A stretch of 64,000 bases of DNA from Planctomycetota bacterium (lineage in GTDB: Bacteria; Planctomycetota; B15-G4), in the NCBI GenBank assembly GCA_021604805.1, contig BQJR01000001.1, positions 1,051,102 to 1,115,101 on the forward strand, in the 5' to 3' direction. The position numbers and the translations under genes were made by a program. Positions 29,323 through 38,528 of this stretch are shown here, piece by piece; the stretch's first letter is position 1, and every line of letters starts with the position of its first letter. The notes beneath the pieces were generated by a model. That model searched no databases and was not told the origin of the DNA. It saw nothing but the letters and a program-made list of their open reading frames with translations.

Positions 29323-30270
29323 TCAGTCTTCAGGTGCCTCGGCGCTGAGGTGCAGCGCGAACCGGAAGGTCGTGCCCTCGTTGATCTTCGAGTCGACCTC
29401 GAGCTTGCCCTCGTGGGAATCCACGATGGCCTTGCAGATCGCGAGACCCAACCCCGTGCCGCCGAGGTTGCGCGTGCGCGACTTCTCGAGGTGGAAGAAG
29501 CTCTCGAAGATGTGCGGGAGGTCCTTCTCCCCGATGCCGATGCCGGTGTCGCTCACGCTGCACACAGCTTTGTCGCCGTCGCGCTCGCAACGCAAGAGCA
29601 CGCGACCACCCTTGGGCGTGAAGACCGCGGCGTTGCCCAGCAGGTTCGTGATCACCTGGGCGAGACGGTTGCCGTCGCCCAGGACATCGAGTGCTTCGTC
29701 GGGGAACTCGGTGACGAACTCCACTTCTTTGTCGGCCATGCGCTGCTCGAAGGCCAAGCCGACCTGGTCCGCGATCTCCACCAGCGACACGACCTCGAAC
29801 TGGAACTCGAGCTGCTGCGTGTCGAGCTTGCTGAGCTGGAAGAGGTCCTGAACCAGGCGCGTGAGCTTCTTGGCTTCACGCAGGCAGACCTCGAGGTTGC
29901 GCGCGAAGTCGGGGCTGTCCGGGCCCGCTTGCACGGCGGTTTCCAGGTAACCCTGGATGCTCGTGAGCGGCGTGCGCAGCTCGTGGCTCACGTTGGCCAC
30001 GAGGCGCCGGCGCAACTCGTCTTCGCTCCGGATCTCCTCGGTGCGCTCTCGCAGGGAACGCACCAGGGAATCGATCGAGCGAGTGAGGTCGCCGAGTTCG
30101 TCGCGAGCGCTCGACTCGAGCGACACCGAGACCTCACCCTCACGCTGTACCCGCAGCGCTTCGTTGAGGCGACGGATGCGCGCGACCCAACGATGTCGCA
30201 AGAAGGCCGCCCCGACGACCACGCCCGCGATGCCCGCGGCGAACAACGGAAGCGCGCCGCCCTCAAGCAT
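29323..30270 (-). CDS. PhoR-like sensor histidine kinase
   Basis: 315 residues from ATG at 30270. One N-terminal helix, a HAMP-like segment (residues 28-80), H-box VANVSHELRTPLTS with His96, N-box VITNLLGNAAVFTPKGG, DTGIGIGEKDLPHIFESF and [14 protein letters not shown]. Lacks a large periplasmic sensor, so input may come from a membrane partner. Encoded 35 bp after the PhoB-like response regulator in the same direction; the two form a standard pair. Similar to PhoR, but phosphate sensing cannot be claimed from sequence alone. Confidence 0.92.
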   Translation of the reverse strand: MLEGGALPLFAAGIAGVVVGAAFLRHRWVARIRRLNEALRVQREGEVSVSLESSARDELGDLTRSIDSLVRSLRERTEEIRSEDELRRRLVANVSHELRTPLTSIQGYLETAVQAGPDSPDFARNLEVCLREAKKLTRLVQDLFQLSKLDTQQLEFQFEVVSLVEIADQVGLAFEQRMADKEVEFVTEFPDEALDVLGDGNRLAQVITNLLGNAAVFTPKGGRVLLRCERDGDKAVCSVSDTGIGIGEKDLPHIFESFFHLEKSRTRNLGGTGLGLAICKAIVDSHEGKLEVDSKINEGTTFRFALHLSAEAPED

Positions 30271-30305
30271 CGCTCAGCTCCCTGCGCGGCGAAGACAGCG
30301 GACGT

Positions 30306-31037
30306 TCAGCAGAACTTGTCGCTGAACTTGTAGCCGAAGCCCCAGACCGTGAGCACGTACTGCGGGCGATGACGCTCGGGTTCGATCTTGGCGCGCAGTC
30401 GCTTGATGTGCGTGTCGATGGTGCGATCGGTACCGTCGAAGCTCTCGACGCCGGCCTTCTCGCAGAGCGCGCGCCGCGAATACGGCCGCCCCGGTGTGAG
30501 CGCGAGCACGCGCAGGATCTCGAACTCCTTCTGCGTGAGCTCGAGATCAACGCCCTCGCGCGTGACGATGCGCTTGTCGATGTGGATCTCGAACTCGCCG
30601 AAGCTGAGCACTTTCTCTCCGCTGCTGTCGGCGAGACGCGTGAGCACCTCGACACGCCGCCCGAGCGCGTTCACGCGCGCGACCAGCTCAGCCACCGAGA
30701 AGGGCTTCGTGATGTAGTCGTCGGCCCCCATCTCGAGGCCAGCGACTTTGTTCGCGTCTTCGGACTTGGCCGTGACCATCACCACCGGCACGTAGCGCTC
30801 GGAAGCGCGGATGTGGTGGCAGACTTCCATGCCGCCGACTTCGGGCAGCATCAAGTCGAGGATCACGAGGTCGAAGTCACCGCTGTCGAAGAGGTCGATC
30901 GCCACGCGGCCGTCGGCGGCACGCGTGGTGTCGTAGCCCTCGTTCTCCAGGTGCATCTGCACGAGGTTCGCGATGTCCGTGTCGTCTTCGACCACAAGGA
31001 TGTTGCGGATCTGGCTCATGACCGGCAGTGTCGTCAC
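30306..31037 (-). CDS. OmpR/PhoB-family response regulator
   Basis: DNA-binding regulator of 243 residues from a GTG at 31037 that has GAGG seven bases upstream; an ATG six codons later (31019) is the alternative. Receiver domain with VVEDDTD, Asp61 (ILDLMLPEVGG), TAKS and KPFSVAEL; C-terminal winged helix with LTQKEFEILRVLAL and VWGFGYKF. Pairs with the kinase at 29323. The 341-bp region upstream contains an unusual structured element (31148-31276), so its leader may be regulated. Confidence 0.93.
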   Translation of the reverse strand: MTTLPVMSQIRNILVVEDDTDIANLVQMHLENEGYDTTRAADGRVAIDLFDSGDFDLVILDLMLPEVGGMEVCHHIRASERYVPVVMVTAKSEDANKVAGLEMGADDYITKPFSVAELVARVNALGRRVEVLTRLADSSGEKVLSFGEFEIHIDKRIVTREGVDLELTQKEFEILRVLALTPGRPYSRRALCEKAGVESFDGTDRTIDTHIKRLRAKIEPERHRPQYVLTVWGFGYKFSDKFC

Positions 31038-31378
31038 CGTGATGCCTCAAGGGAAGCGGCTGACCGTGAAAAGGGAGCCGCCCCCGGTGAAGACCCCGAA
31101 GTCTCACCGGAGACGGCTGCAGTTTCCTGCCATCCAGGACGACGTTGACCTGACTCGTTGAAGCGCGGCACCGCGAGCCGAAAGTCCCGATCTGTCGAAC
31201 GGGAAAGGGCTGAGAAGGTTGGCTCAGCGGGGTAGCTCGCGCTTGCACGTAACCCCGAAGTCGCGTTGAGTCAGGTGTTCCTCGCTCGGACACCAATGAA
31301 GCTACATCGCGTACGGTGAAAGCAACGAGACCGCAGGGTGACGATTTGGTGTCGGCCCTCTCGCGCGCGCCGCGGCGC
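31038..31378. other. Intergenic region upstream of the PhoB-like gene
   Basis: 341 bp without a gene. It contains the compact inverted-repeat structure at 31148-31276, described separately, and otherwise no recognisable promoter motif, tRNA or repeat. The neighbouring lipoprotein gene ends at 31379 on the same strand as the regulator, so a promoter for the regulator must lie here. Confidence 0.6.
31148..31276. ncRNA. Possible structured RNA or riboswitch-like element
   Basis: A 129-nt segment closed by a perfect 9-bp stem, ACCTGACTC (31148-31156) with GAGTCAGGT (31268-31276). Inside are AAGCGCG/CGCGCTT (31161-31167 with 31238-31244), the hairpins TCCCG/CGGGA (31185-31189 with 31200-31204) and GCTGAG/CTCAGC (31209-31214 with 31223-31228), and a possible pseudoknot GGGGT/ACCCC (31229-31233 with 31252-31256). 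Either strand could be the active one; minus would place it in the leader of the response-regulator operon. I do not recognise a known family. Confidence 0.4.
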
Positions 31379-32944
31379 TCACCGCTGGCGTGGGAGCCAG
31401 ATCGGAAAGTGCTGGGTTTCCCAGGGCGCAGCGCCCGCCGCGCGCTGCGAGACGATGAGATTGCTGGCCTCGTGGTAGAGCACCAACTCGTGGAGACGAA
31501 GGGGTGCAGTCAGGACCACTTCGAGCGTGGGCCAACCGCGCTCGTCGACGAATCGACGCAGGCCGTGCTCTTCACTCAGCTCCGCGACCACGAATCCGTC
31601 GAGCTCGACACGGAAGTGTTCGAAGCCTCCTGGCAGCGAGGAGCTGAGCACGAGTTCGCCGTCTCGGGGATGCAGTCTCAGGTAGGCCTCGACATCGCGC
31701 GCGGCGTTGGCGGAATCGGGGGTCAGGCCGGCGCTGCCCGCCTCGAGCGGCCCTGCAGCCATGCGCAAGCGCGTGAGCGTGTAGCCGGGTTGTTCGCGCG
31801 TGGGACCGAGGATGGTCGTGAGGTGCACGCCGTCGTCGTCGCGCAACCACCAGCCCTCGCCCGGGAGCAAACGCGTCGGTCCTTGTGCGTGCCAGCGAGC
31901 TTCGAAACCTTCGGCGAAACCGGGGACGGTGCTGAGCACCACGCGCGCGTCGCTGCCCTGCCAGCCCAGGCTGGGCAGGCAACGCGCGAGGAAGTCGGCG
32001 GCGTCCAGCTCGGGGAAGCGTGAGCGGAAGCTGGCCACGAGCCAGTCGGCGAGCGGCGCGGACACGTAGCGCACCTGCGCGCGGAGGGCGGCGTCGTCGA
32101 AGCCCTCGAGCAGAGCGTGACGCCAGCGCGTGGGATCGGGGTCGAGATCGGCCGCATCGAGCAGCCAGGCCGCGGGCACTTGGGAGTGGCCCTCGCTCAC
32201 GGCTCGCAGACACAGAGCGTGCAGCGCCTCCACACCTTCGCGCTCGAAGATGCGCTCCACGATGAAGAGGCCGTAGCCATACAGAGTGGTGGCGTCGGGG
32301 CGATCCTGGCCGAGATGCAGGCCGCGTCCAGGCAGCTCCAGAGCGACGGAGGGATCGAGTGCAGGCGCCCCGCCCAGCGGCAAGGGAAGCGACGCGCGGG
32401 CGTGGGTGGTGGGCTCGAAGTAGCGCAGCTCGAGGGCCATGCGCGGCGCGCCGAAGGCGGTGTCGAGGAGCCGGACGGCGCGCACGCGTTCGGCGGCCTC
32501 GGGCGCCAAGCGCGCAGCGACGGCGTCGCACAGGCCCTCGGTGATCACGGCCGGGAGCGGCTCCCAGCTCGGCCCCAGCAGCGCGTGCACGAGTTCGTGC
32601 ACCAACACGAAGTCGGCGTCGAGCCCGAGCCGATCGGCGCGAATGCGGATGTGGCCGGCGGTCAAGGACGTGAGCCCCACCACGCCGGGACGGCTGGCCA
32701 GCGCGCCGTAGCGACCGAAGTCCTCGAGCCAGACTTCCGTGGGCCGATCGAGGCTGTCGGGCAAGCTGGCGCGCACCGCCGGGCCGAGCTCTTCGAGCAA
32801 GTCGGCCAGCGCGCGCGCCGCATCGGCGGTGTCGGCCCGGGCGCGACCGTAGGGCGTCTGCACCTGCTCCGAGGGCGGCGCAGAACAAGCCAGCGCCAGC
32901 AACACGCAGCCGAGCAACGCGCGGAGACGGGGAGGCCGAGGCAT
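31379..32944 (-). CDS. HExxH lipoprotein, putative gluzincin-type metallopeptidase
   Basis: 521 residues from ATG at 32944 with a lipoprotein signal (lipidation at Cys20). The segment VHELVHALLG places a zinc-binding HExxH at His116-Glu117-x-x-His120, and ITEGLCD supplies a glutamate at 136, the spacing expected for gluzincin peptidases. The rest is helical (residues 150-330) then beta-rich, with no family I can name. Probably an outer-membrane or periplasm-anchored enzyme. It stands alone, divergent from ALDH7 at 33068. Confidence 0.7.
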   Translation of the reverse strand: MPRPPRLRALLGCVLLALACSAPPSEQVQTPYGRARADTADAARALADLLEELGPAVRASLPDSLDRPTEVWLEDFGRYGALASRPGVVGLTSLTAGHIRIRADRLGLDADFVLVHELVHALLGPSWEPLPAVITEGLCDAVAARLAPEAAERVRAVRLLDTAFGAPRMALELRYFEPTTHARASLPLPLGGAPALDPSVALELPGRGLHLGQDRPDATTLYGYGLFIVERIFEREGVEALHALCLRAVSEGHSQVPAAWLLDAADLDPDPTRWRHALLEGFDDAALRAQVRYVSAPLADWLVASFRSRFPELDAADFLARCLPSLGWQGSDARVVLSTVPGFAEGFEARWHAQGPTRLLPGEGWWLRDDDGVHLTTILGPTREQPGYTLTRLRMAAGPLEAGSAGLTPDSANAARDVEAYLRLHPRDGELVLSSSLPGGFEHFRVELDGFVVAELSEEHGLRRFVDERGWPTLEVVLTAPLRLHELVLYHEASNLIVSQRAAGAAPWETQHFPIWLPRQR

Positions 32945-33067
32945 GCGCGGAGCATAGCAGCGCCTGCAGCGAGCGCGGCGCCACCGCGGCTTGATAGACT
33001 CCGCGGTTCGCTGGCGGCCTCAAGAGTTCCGCCTGGCGCAGCCTCCCCCACCTCTTCAGGAACCGTC

Positions 33068-34606
33068 ATGGACAGCGCGGCAAGCATCCTCTCGACCCTC
33101 GGACTGGAACTCGGCGGCACGCACTCGGGCGTGTACTCCGGCGAGTGGATCGCCGCCCCCGGCGGCGCGACGATCACCAGCGTGAACCCCGCCACCGGCG
33201 AGACGCTCGGCCAGGTGGTCGAAGGCTCCGTCGAGGACTACGAAGCCTGTGTCGCGGCCGCGCAAGAGGCCTTCGCGCGCTGGCGCCTGCTGCCCGCGCC
33301 GCAACGTGGCGAGATCATCCGTCGCTGCGGCGAAGCGTTGCGCGCCAAGAAAGAAGCGTTGGGTGCGCTCGTCACGCTGGAGATGGGCAAGATCCGCGCC
33401 GAGGGCGAAGGGGAAGTGCAGGAGATGATCGACATCGCCGACTTCGCCGTCGGCCTCTCGCGCCAGCTCTACGGCTTGAGCATGCACAGCGAGCGCCCGG
33501 GTCACCGCATGTATGAGCAGTGGCATCCGATCGGCTTGGTGGGAATCATCTCAGCCTTCAACTTCCCGGTCGCCGTGTGGGCTTGGAACTCCTTCGTGGC
33601 TGCAGTGTGTGGCGACGCGAGCATCTGGAAGCCCTCGCCGATCACGCCGCTGTGCGCCATCGCGTCGCAGAAGATCGTGAACGAAGTGCTCGAGCCCGAG
33701 GGCTTCGGAGCGATCTTCACGCTGTGTGTGGGGCCGCCGGAGAGCGTGGGTGAAGCGATGCTCGCCGACCGTCGCCTGCCGCTCGTGTCGGCCACGGGTT
33801 CGGTGCGCATGGGCAAGCGCGTCGGTGAGGTCGTGGGCGGACGCTTGGGTCGTTCGCTGCTCGAGCTCGGCGGCAACAACGCGCTGATCGTGATGGACGA
33901 CGCGAACCTCGACCTCGCGCTCACCGGCGTGCTCTTCGGCGCCGTGGGGACGGCGGGCCAGCGCTGCACCAGCACCCGTCGCGTGCTGCTCCACGAAAAG
34001 ATCGCGACAGAGTTCACCGAGCGTCTCGTGAAGGCCTACGGGCAGGTGCGCATCGGCAACCCGCTCGACAAGGACACGCTCATGGGGCCGGTGATCCTGC
34101 CGCGTGCCGCCGAGCAGATGCTCGCGGCCGTGGAAGCCGTGAAGCAGCACGGCGGTGAGATCCTGTGTGGCGGCACGCGCGCCGAGGTCGCCGGTCACGA
34201 AGGCGGCAACTGGCTCATGCCCACCGTGGCCAAGGTGTCGTCCGACTTCCCGCTGTTGCAGGAAGAGACCTTCGCGCCGCTCGTGTACCTGGTCACGGTG
34301 AAGGATCTCGACGAAGCCATCGCCGTGCAGAACGACGTGCCGCAAGGACTCAGCTCGGCGATCTTCACCACGAGCTTCCAGAACAGCGAGCGCTTCCTCT
34401 CGCCGGCCGGCAGCGACTGCGGCATCGCCAACGTGAACATCGGCACGAGCGGCGCAGAGATCGGCGGCGCCTTCGGTGGCGAGAAGGACACCGGCGGCGG
34501 TCGCGAGTCGGGCAGCGATTCCTGGAAGGCCTACATGCGCCGTCAGACCTGCACGCTCAACTACACCGACGACCTGCCGCTGGCCCAGGGCATCCAGTTC
34601 GGTTGA
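33068..34606 (+). CDS. Aldehyde dehydrogenase, ALDH7 (antiquitin-like) family
   Basis: NAD-dependent oxidation of an aldehyde, in this family usually alpha-aminoadipic semialdehyde / piperideine-6-carboxylate of lysine breakdown. 512 residues from ATG at 33068. Oxyanion Asn165 (SAFNFP), general base Glu266 (LELGGNN) and nucleophile Cys300 (GTAGQRCTSTRR) are present. The segments RPGHRMYEQWHPIGLVG and CGDASIWKPSPITPL are typical of ALDH7. No other lysine-catabolism gene is close by. A strong hairpin at 34614-34655 probably ends the transcript. Confidence 0.92.
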   Translation: MDSAASILSTLGLELGGTHSGVYSGEWIAAPGGATITSVNPATGETLGQVVEGSVEDYEACVAAAQEAFARWRLLPAPQRGEIIRRCGEALRAKKEALGALVTLEMGKIRAEGEGEVQEMIDIADFAVGLSRQLYGLSMHSERPGHRMYEQWHPIGLVGIISAFNFPVAVWAWNSFVAAVCGDASIWKPSPITPLCAIASQKIVNEVLEPEGFGAIFTLCVGPPESVGEAMLADRRLPLVSATGSVRMGKRVGEVVGGRLGRSLLELGGNNALIVMDDANLDLALTGVLFGAVGTAGQRCTSTRRVLLHEKIATEFTERLVKAYGQVRIGNPLDKDTLMGPVILPRAAEQMLAAVEAVKQHGGEILCGGTRAEVAGHEGGNWLMPTVAKVSSDFPLLQEETFAPLVYLVTVKDLDEAIAVQNDVPQGLSSAIFTTSFQNSERFLSPAGSDCGIANVNIGTSGAEIGGAFGGEKDTGGGRESGSDSWKAYMRRQTCTLNYTDDLPLAQGIQFG

Positions 34607-34613
34607 GCCGCAC

Positions 34614-34655
34614 CGCGCGCTCGCCGGGCGCCTGCGGGCCCCCCGCGAGCGCGCG
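34614..34655 (+). terminator. Hairpin terminator after ALDH7
   Basis: Perfect 11-bp stem, CGCGCGCTCGC (34614-34624) with GCGAGCGCGCG (34645-34655), 8 bp after the ALDH stop and 50 bp before larB. No clear T-tract. Confidence 0.5.
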
Positions 34656-34706
34656 TCGAATCCGTCGCGCTGTGTCCCGCGCGTCGTGCGGCTACACTGG
34701 CCCGCC

Positions 34707-35534
34707 ATGCGCGCTGCCATCCACCAACTCGTCGACGATCTTGCTTCGGGACGCATGAGCCCCGAGGAAGGCCTGCGTCGCCTGCGCGACCTGCCCACCG
34801 AAGACCTCGGTTTCGCGCAGCTCGACCACCACCGCGTGTTGCGCAACGGGCAACCCGAGGTCGTGTACGGCGAAGGCAAGACGCCGGCACAGATCGTGGA
34901 GATCGTGGCGCGACTGCAGCCGCAGCGACACCCGGTGTTGGTCACGCGCTTCGACGCCGCCGCGCACGCGGCCTGTGCCGATCAGCTCGCCACGCTGCAC
35001 GCGATCCCCGGCGACTACGACGACCTCGCGCGCACCTGGTTGTGGTGCCCCGCGCCACCGCCGATCACGGGCGCGGGCACGGTGGCCGTGGTGTCGGCGG
35101 GCACGTCGGATCTACCGGTGGCGCAAGAGGCCGCCGTCACACTCACGGCTTTCGGCAACACGGTGGAGCGCATCACCGACGTGGGCGTGGCGGGCTTGCA
35201 CCGCATGCTCGCGCGCTTGCCGGTGCTGCGCGAGGCGCGCGTGATCGTGGCCGTGGCCGGGATGGAAGGCGCGCTGCCCTCGGTGCTCGCAGGCTTGGTC
35301 GCGGCGCCGGTCGTGGCCGTCCCCACCAGCGTGGGCTACGGCGCGAGCCTGGGCGGCATCGCAGCGCTGCTCGCCATGCTCAACTCCTGCGCGGCCGGCG
35401 TCACGGTGGTGAACATCGACAACGGCTTCGGCGCAGCCTGCGTGGCCTCACGCATCAATCATCCGGTGATCGGGACGCCTGCAGTGCCTGCGTCCCCCGC
35501 CCCATCTGCAAGTCACGAAGAGAGCGACGCATGA
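34707..35534 (+). CDS. larB: Nickel-pincer cofactor biosynthesis protein LarB
   Basis: Carboxylates and hydrolyses nicotinic acid adenine dinucleotide to pyridinium-3,5-biscarboxylate mononucleotide, the first step to the nickel-pincer cofactor of lactate racemase. 275 residues from ATG at 34707. Shows the PurE-like domain: VVSAGTSDLPVAQEAAVTL, VIVAVAGMEGALPSVLAGL, VVAVPTSVGYGASLGGIAAL and LNSCAAGVTVVNIDNGFGAA. Its stop overlaps larC (ATGA). The operon is larB-larC-larE; no larA racemase is in the window. Confidence 0.94.
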   Translation: MRAAIHQLVDDLASGRMSPEEGLRRLRDLPTEDLGFAQLDHHRVLRNGQPEVVYGEGKTPAQIVEIVARLQPQRHPVLVTRFDAAAHAACADQLATLHAIPGDYDDLARTWLWCPAPPPITGAGTVAVVSAGTSDLPVAQEAAVTLTAFGNTVERITDVGVAGLHRMLARLPVLREARVIVAVAGMEGALPSVLAGLVAAPVVAVPTSVGYGASLGGIAALLAMLNSCAAGVTVVNIDNGFGAACVASRINHPVIGTPAVPASPAPSASHEESDA

Positions 35535-36742
35535 GCCGTCACCTGCACCTGGATCTCGTGGGCGGTATCGCGGGCGACATGAGCGTTGCCGCGCTGTGCG
35601 ACGCCGGCGTGGATTCGCAAGAGCTCACCACGCTGCTCGAACGCTCGGGCCTGCCGCGCGCCGAGCTCGCCTGGGAACGCGTGTGGCGCGGTGGCATCGC
35701 GGGGCTCGCCTTCAACGTGGGAGTCGAAGCCGACGCTCCGCATCGCAACTGGGCCGACATCCGCGCGCTGCTCGAAGCCGCCACGCTCCCTGAGGGCGCA
35801 CGCCAGCGAGCCCTCGAAGTCTTCGCACTGCTCGCCCGAGCGGAAGCGGACACGCACGGCTGCTCAGTCGACGAGGTGCACTTCCACGAGGTCGGCGCGC
35901 TCGATTCGATCGTGGACATCGTGGCCGCGAGCCTCGCGCTCGACCTGCTACGCGTGACCTCCGCGTCGTGCAGCAGCGTTCCCGTTTGCCCCGGCGCGCA
36001 AGGACACATGGCGCACGGCGAACTCCCCTTGCCGGCGCCCGCCACGGCGCGCTTGTTGCGCGGCTTCACCTTGCGACCGATCCCGGGCACGCTCGAGACC
36101 GTCACCCCCACCGGTGCGGCGCTGCTCGCGCAACTCTGCCCCGAGGGCGGCAGCGCGATGCCCGAGATGCGTTTGCTCGCCACGGGAACTGGTCTCGGCA
36201 CGGCGGAACTGAGCGGACGCCCGAACGCGCTGCGTGTGTTGCTCGGCGAGCGCGTCACGCAAGCTCCGGCACCACACGAAGGCACGAGCGACGGACACGC
36301 CGTGGTGCTCGAAGCCAACATCGACGACATGGATCCGCGCGTCTTCGGCGAAGCCTGTGCGCTGCTCTTCGAGGCCGGCGCGCTCGACGTGGCGCTGCTC
36401 CCGCTGCAGATGAAGAAGCAGCGCCCGGGCACGCTGCTGCAAGTCGTGGCGCGCCCCGAGCTCGAAGGCGTGCTCACCGGCGTGATGCTGCGCGAGACGA
36501 CGACCCTCGGCGTGCGCAGCCATGATGTCCGTCGCACGGAACTCGCGCGTCGCTTCGAAACAGTGCGCACGCCTTTCGGCGAGATCCGACTGAAGCGCGG
36601 TTTCCTCGGCGAGCAATGCCTGAACGTCTCCCCCGAATACGACGACTGCGCGGCGCGCGCGCGCGAACACGGCGTCCCCGTGAAGGAAGTGCTCGCCGCA
36701 GCGCTCAGCGCCGGCTTCGCGCTGGAGTCCGCAGGCGAATGA
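35531..36742 (+). CDS. larC: Nickel insertion protein LarC
   Basis: CTP-dependent nickel insertase that completes the nickel-pincer nucleotide. 403 residues in one continuous frame, unlike species where larC is split by a programmed frameshift. Signatures: HLDLVGGIAGDMSVAALCDAG, HFHEVGALDSIVDIVAASLAL (here shown in two parts FHEVGALDSI and DIVAASLAL), TPTGAALLAQL, EANIDDMDPRVFGEA and VMLRETTTLGVRSHDV. Overlaps larB and larE by 4 bp each. Complete. Confidence 0.93.
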   Translation: MSRHLHLDLVGGIAGDMSVAALCDAGVDSQELTTLLERSGLPRAELAWERVWRGGIAGLAFNVGVEADAPHRNWADIRALLEAATLPEGARQRALEVFALLARAEADTHGCSVDEVHFHEVGALDSIVDIVAASLALDLLRVTSASCSSVPVCPGAQGHMAHGELPLPAPATARLLRGFTLRPIPGTLETVTPTGAALLAQLCPEGGSAMPEMRLLATGTGLGTAELSGRPNALRVLLGERVTQAPAPHEGTSDGHAVVLEANIDDMDPRVFGEACALLFEAGALDVALLPLQMKKQRPGTLLQVVARPELEGVLTGVMLRETTTLGVRSHDVRRTELARRFETVRTPFGEIRLKRGFLGEQCLNVSPEYDDCAARAREHGVPVKEVLAAALSAGFALESAGE

Positions 36743-37545
36743 GCAACACGCGCGCCCTCATCGACGCACTGCACGCGAACATCGCGCGCCACGACTCCGC
36801 CCTCGTGGCCTTCTCCGCGGGCATCGATTCCACGCTCGTGCTCAAACTCGCGCACGACGTGTTGGGCGACCGGGCCTTGGGCGTGATCGGGCGCTCACCC
36901 AGCGTGCCGCCGCTCGAACTCGAACACGCACACACGTTGGCGCAAGAGATCGGCGCGCGCCTGCGTGTGGTCGACACGCACGAGATGTCCGACCCGAACT
37001 ACGCGTCCAACCCCAACGACCGCTGCTTCTTCTGCAAGCAAGAGCTGTACGACGTGTGCCACCAGGTCGCCGCCGAAGAGCGCGTGTCCACGATCCTCAA
37101 CGGCACCAACGCCGACGACCCCGGCGACTGGCGCCCGGGCCTACGCGCCGCCGATCTCGCGGAAGTGGCCAGTCCGCTGCTCGAGTGCGGCCTGCACAAG
37201 CAGGAGGTTCGCGACGTGGCGCGCGCACTCGGGCTCAGCAACTGGAACAAGCCCGCGCTGGCCTGCCTGGCGTCGCGCCTGCCGCACGGCACACAAGTCA
37301 CGCCGGAACGACTGCAAGCCGTGGACCAAGTGGAGCAGCTGCTGCGCGCCAAGGGTTTCCGCGACGTGCGGGCGCGTCATCTCGGCAGGACCGTGTCGCT
37401 CGAAGTCGACGTGGCCCGCACGCAAGAGCTGCGAGCCCTGCTCGACGCTGGCGCGCTGGCTGAGGTCCTCGCCCAGACCGGATTCCAGGAAGCGCAGGTC
37501 GCGGCCGATGGATACAAGACAGGTCGTCTGAACCCCAGCTCTTGA
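36739..37545 (+). CDS. larE: ATP-dependent sacrificial sulfur transferase LarE
   Basis: Converts the pyridinium biscarboxylate to a bis-thioacid. 268 residues from ATG at 36739. PP-loop AFSAGIDSTLVLKLA, DRCFFCKQELY, LNGTNADDPGDWRPG and KPALACLASRLPHG. The cysteine of the last motif is residue 176, the position and context of the sulfur-donor cysteine in Lactiplantibacillus plantarum LarE, so this is probably the sacrificial single-cysteine type, although other cysteines (96, 99, 150) are present. Last of the larBCE operon. Confidence 0.93.
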   Translation: MSNTRALIDALHANIARHDSALVAFSAGIDSTLVLKLAHDVLGDRALGVIGRSPSVPPLELEHAHTLAQEIGARLRVVDTHEMSDPNYASNPNDRCFFCKQELYDVCHQVAAEERVSTILNGTNADDPGDWRPGLRAADLAEVASPLLECGLHKQEVRDVARALGLSNWNKPALACLASRLPHGTQVTPERLQAVDQVEQLLRAKGFRDVRARHLGRTVSLEVDVARTQELRALLDAGALAEVLAQTGFQEAQVAADGYKTGRLNPSS

Positions 37546-37564
37546 TCGCCGGAGTGCGCCCACC

Positions 37565-38503
37565 ATGCGCCGCCTTGCACTGACCGCCCCGCTGCTCGCG
37601 GGTTTCGCCGCGCTGTTCCTGAGCAGCTCCCAGCTCACCGCTCAGGTCGACGAGAGCGATCCGCGTTTCGCCGAAGACCCCACCGAGGTGTCCGACCCGC
37701 GCACCAACACCGACCCGCGCGACGCCTCGGCCCGCAGCGTCGGTCAGCTGCTCGATGAACTCGAAGGCACCGAGCTGCTCGAGGCACTCTGGGAGCGCGG
37801 CTCCACCGCTGAGCTCAGCGATGCCATGCGCGACGAAGCCTGGGAGTTGCTGGGCTGGATCGACTCGCACTGCGAACAGTGGCTCTCACTGATCGAGGCC
37901 GGCGGGATGGACACCGACGCCGGTCAGGCGCGCGCCGCCGAGTTGGTCGACAAAGCCACGCGCCTCGCGACGCTCGCCGACTCCGCGCTGAAGGACTCAC
38001 GCTTCTCGACCTACGTGCACACCTTCACGAATTGGGACAGCGAGCAGCAGCTCGCCTTCCGCGGCGGACAGGCGCACTACCGTGAGGCGTCCCAGATGCT
38101 CGCTTCGGCGACGAGCGCAGAGCACGCGCTCCGAGCGCTCTCACCACTGGAGCGCTCGCTCGCGGCGGCGCGCCCGCTCGGTGACACCTGGGGCCAGTCG
38201 ATGACGCTGGCTGCCATGGGCGAAGTGCATCACGCGAACAAGCAATGGCAAGCCGCGCGCGAGGCGATGCGCAGCGCCGTCGAAGTCGGACGCACGATCC
38301 GCGACCTCGACTCGGTGTGGAGCGGCTACAACGTGATCGTCGAGGCCTCGATCGCCATGGGCGAGTTCCGCGCGGCGCGCAGCACGCTGCAAGAGCAGTA
38401 CCAGCTCTCAGTGGAAGTCGGCGACGAAGAGAGCGAGCAGCGAGTGATCGACCGCCTCGTGCAGATCGAGGAGATGATCACGCGCGTGGAGCAGCAGCGC
38501 TAG
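37565..38503 (+). CDS. Secreted helical (TPR-like) protein of unknown function
   Basis: 312 residues from ATG at 37565 with a Sec signal peptide (cleavage near residue 26, SQLTAQ). After an Asp/Pro-rich linker, residues 55-312 are almost entirely helical, with TPR-like helix pairs such as WGQSMTLAAMGEVHHANKQW and AAREAMRSAVEVGRTI. It follows larE by 19 bp on the same strand but has no known connection to cofactor synthesis. Ends at a hairpin shared with the convergent gene at 38529. Confidence 0.65.
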   Translation: MRRLALTAPLLAGFAALFLSSSQLTAQVDESDPRFAEDPTEVSDPRTNTDPRDASARSVGQLLDELEGTELLEALWERGSTAELSDAMRDEAWELLGWIDSHCEQWLSLIEAGGMDTDAGQARAAELVDKATRLATLADSALKDSRFSTYVHTFTNWDSEQQLAFRGGQAHYREASQMLASATSAEHALRALSPLERSLAAARPLGDTWGQSMTLAAMGEVHHANKQWQAAREAMRSAVEVGRTIRDLDSVWSGYNVIVEASIAMGEFRAARSTLQEQYQLSVEVGDEESEQRVIDRLVQIEEMITRVEQQR

Positions 38504-38528
38504 CGCCGAACGACGCGCGCGTCGGCGC
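38503..38528. terminator. Bidirectional hairpin terminator
   Basis: GCGCCGA (38503-38509) pairs with TCGGCGC (38522-38528), with a nested CGACG/CGTCG alternative, exactly between two convergent stops. Confidence 0.5.

Noticed and set aside
31201..31260. TPP riboswitch, because of GGCTGAGA-like sequence
   Set aside because: The surrounding THI-box consensus is absent and helices do not match the family arrangement.
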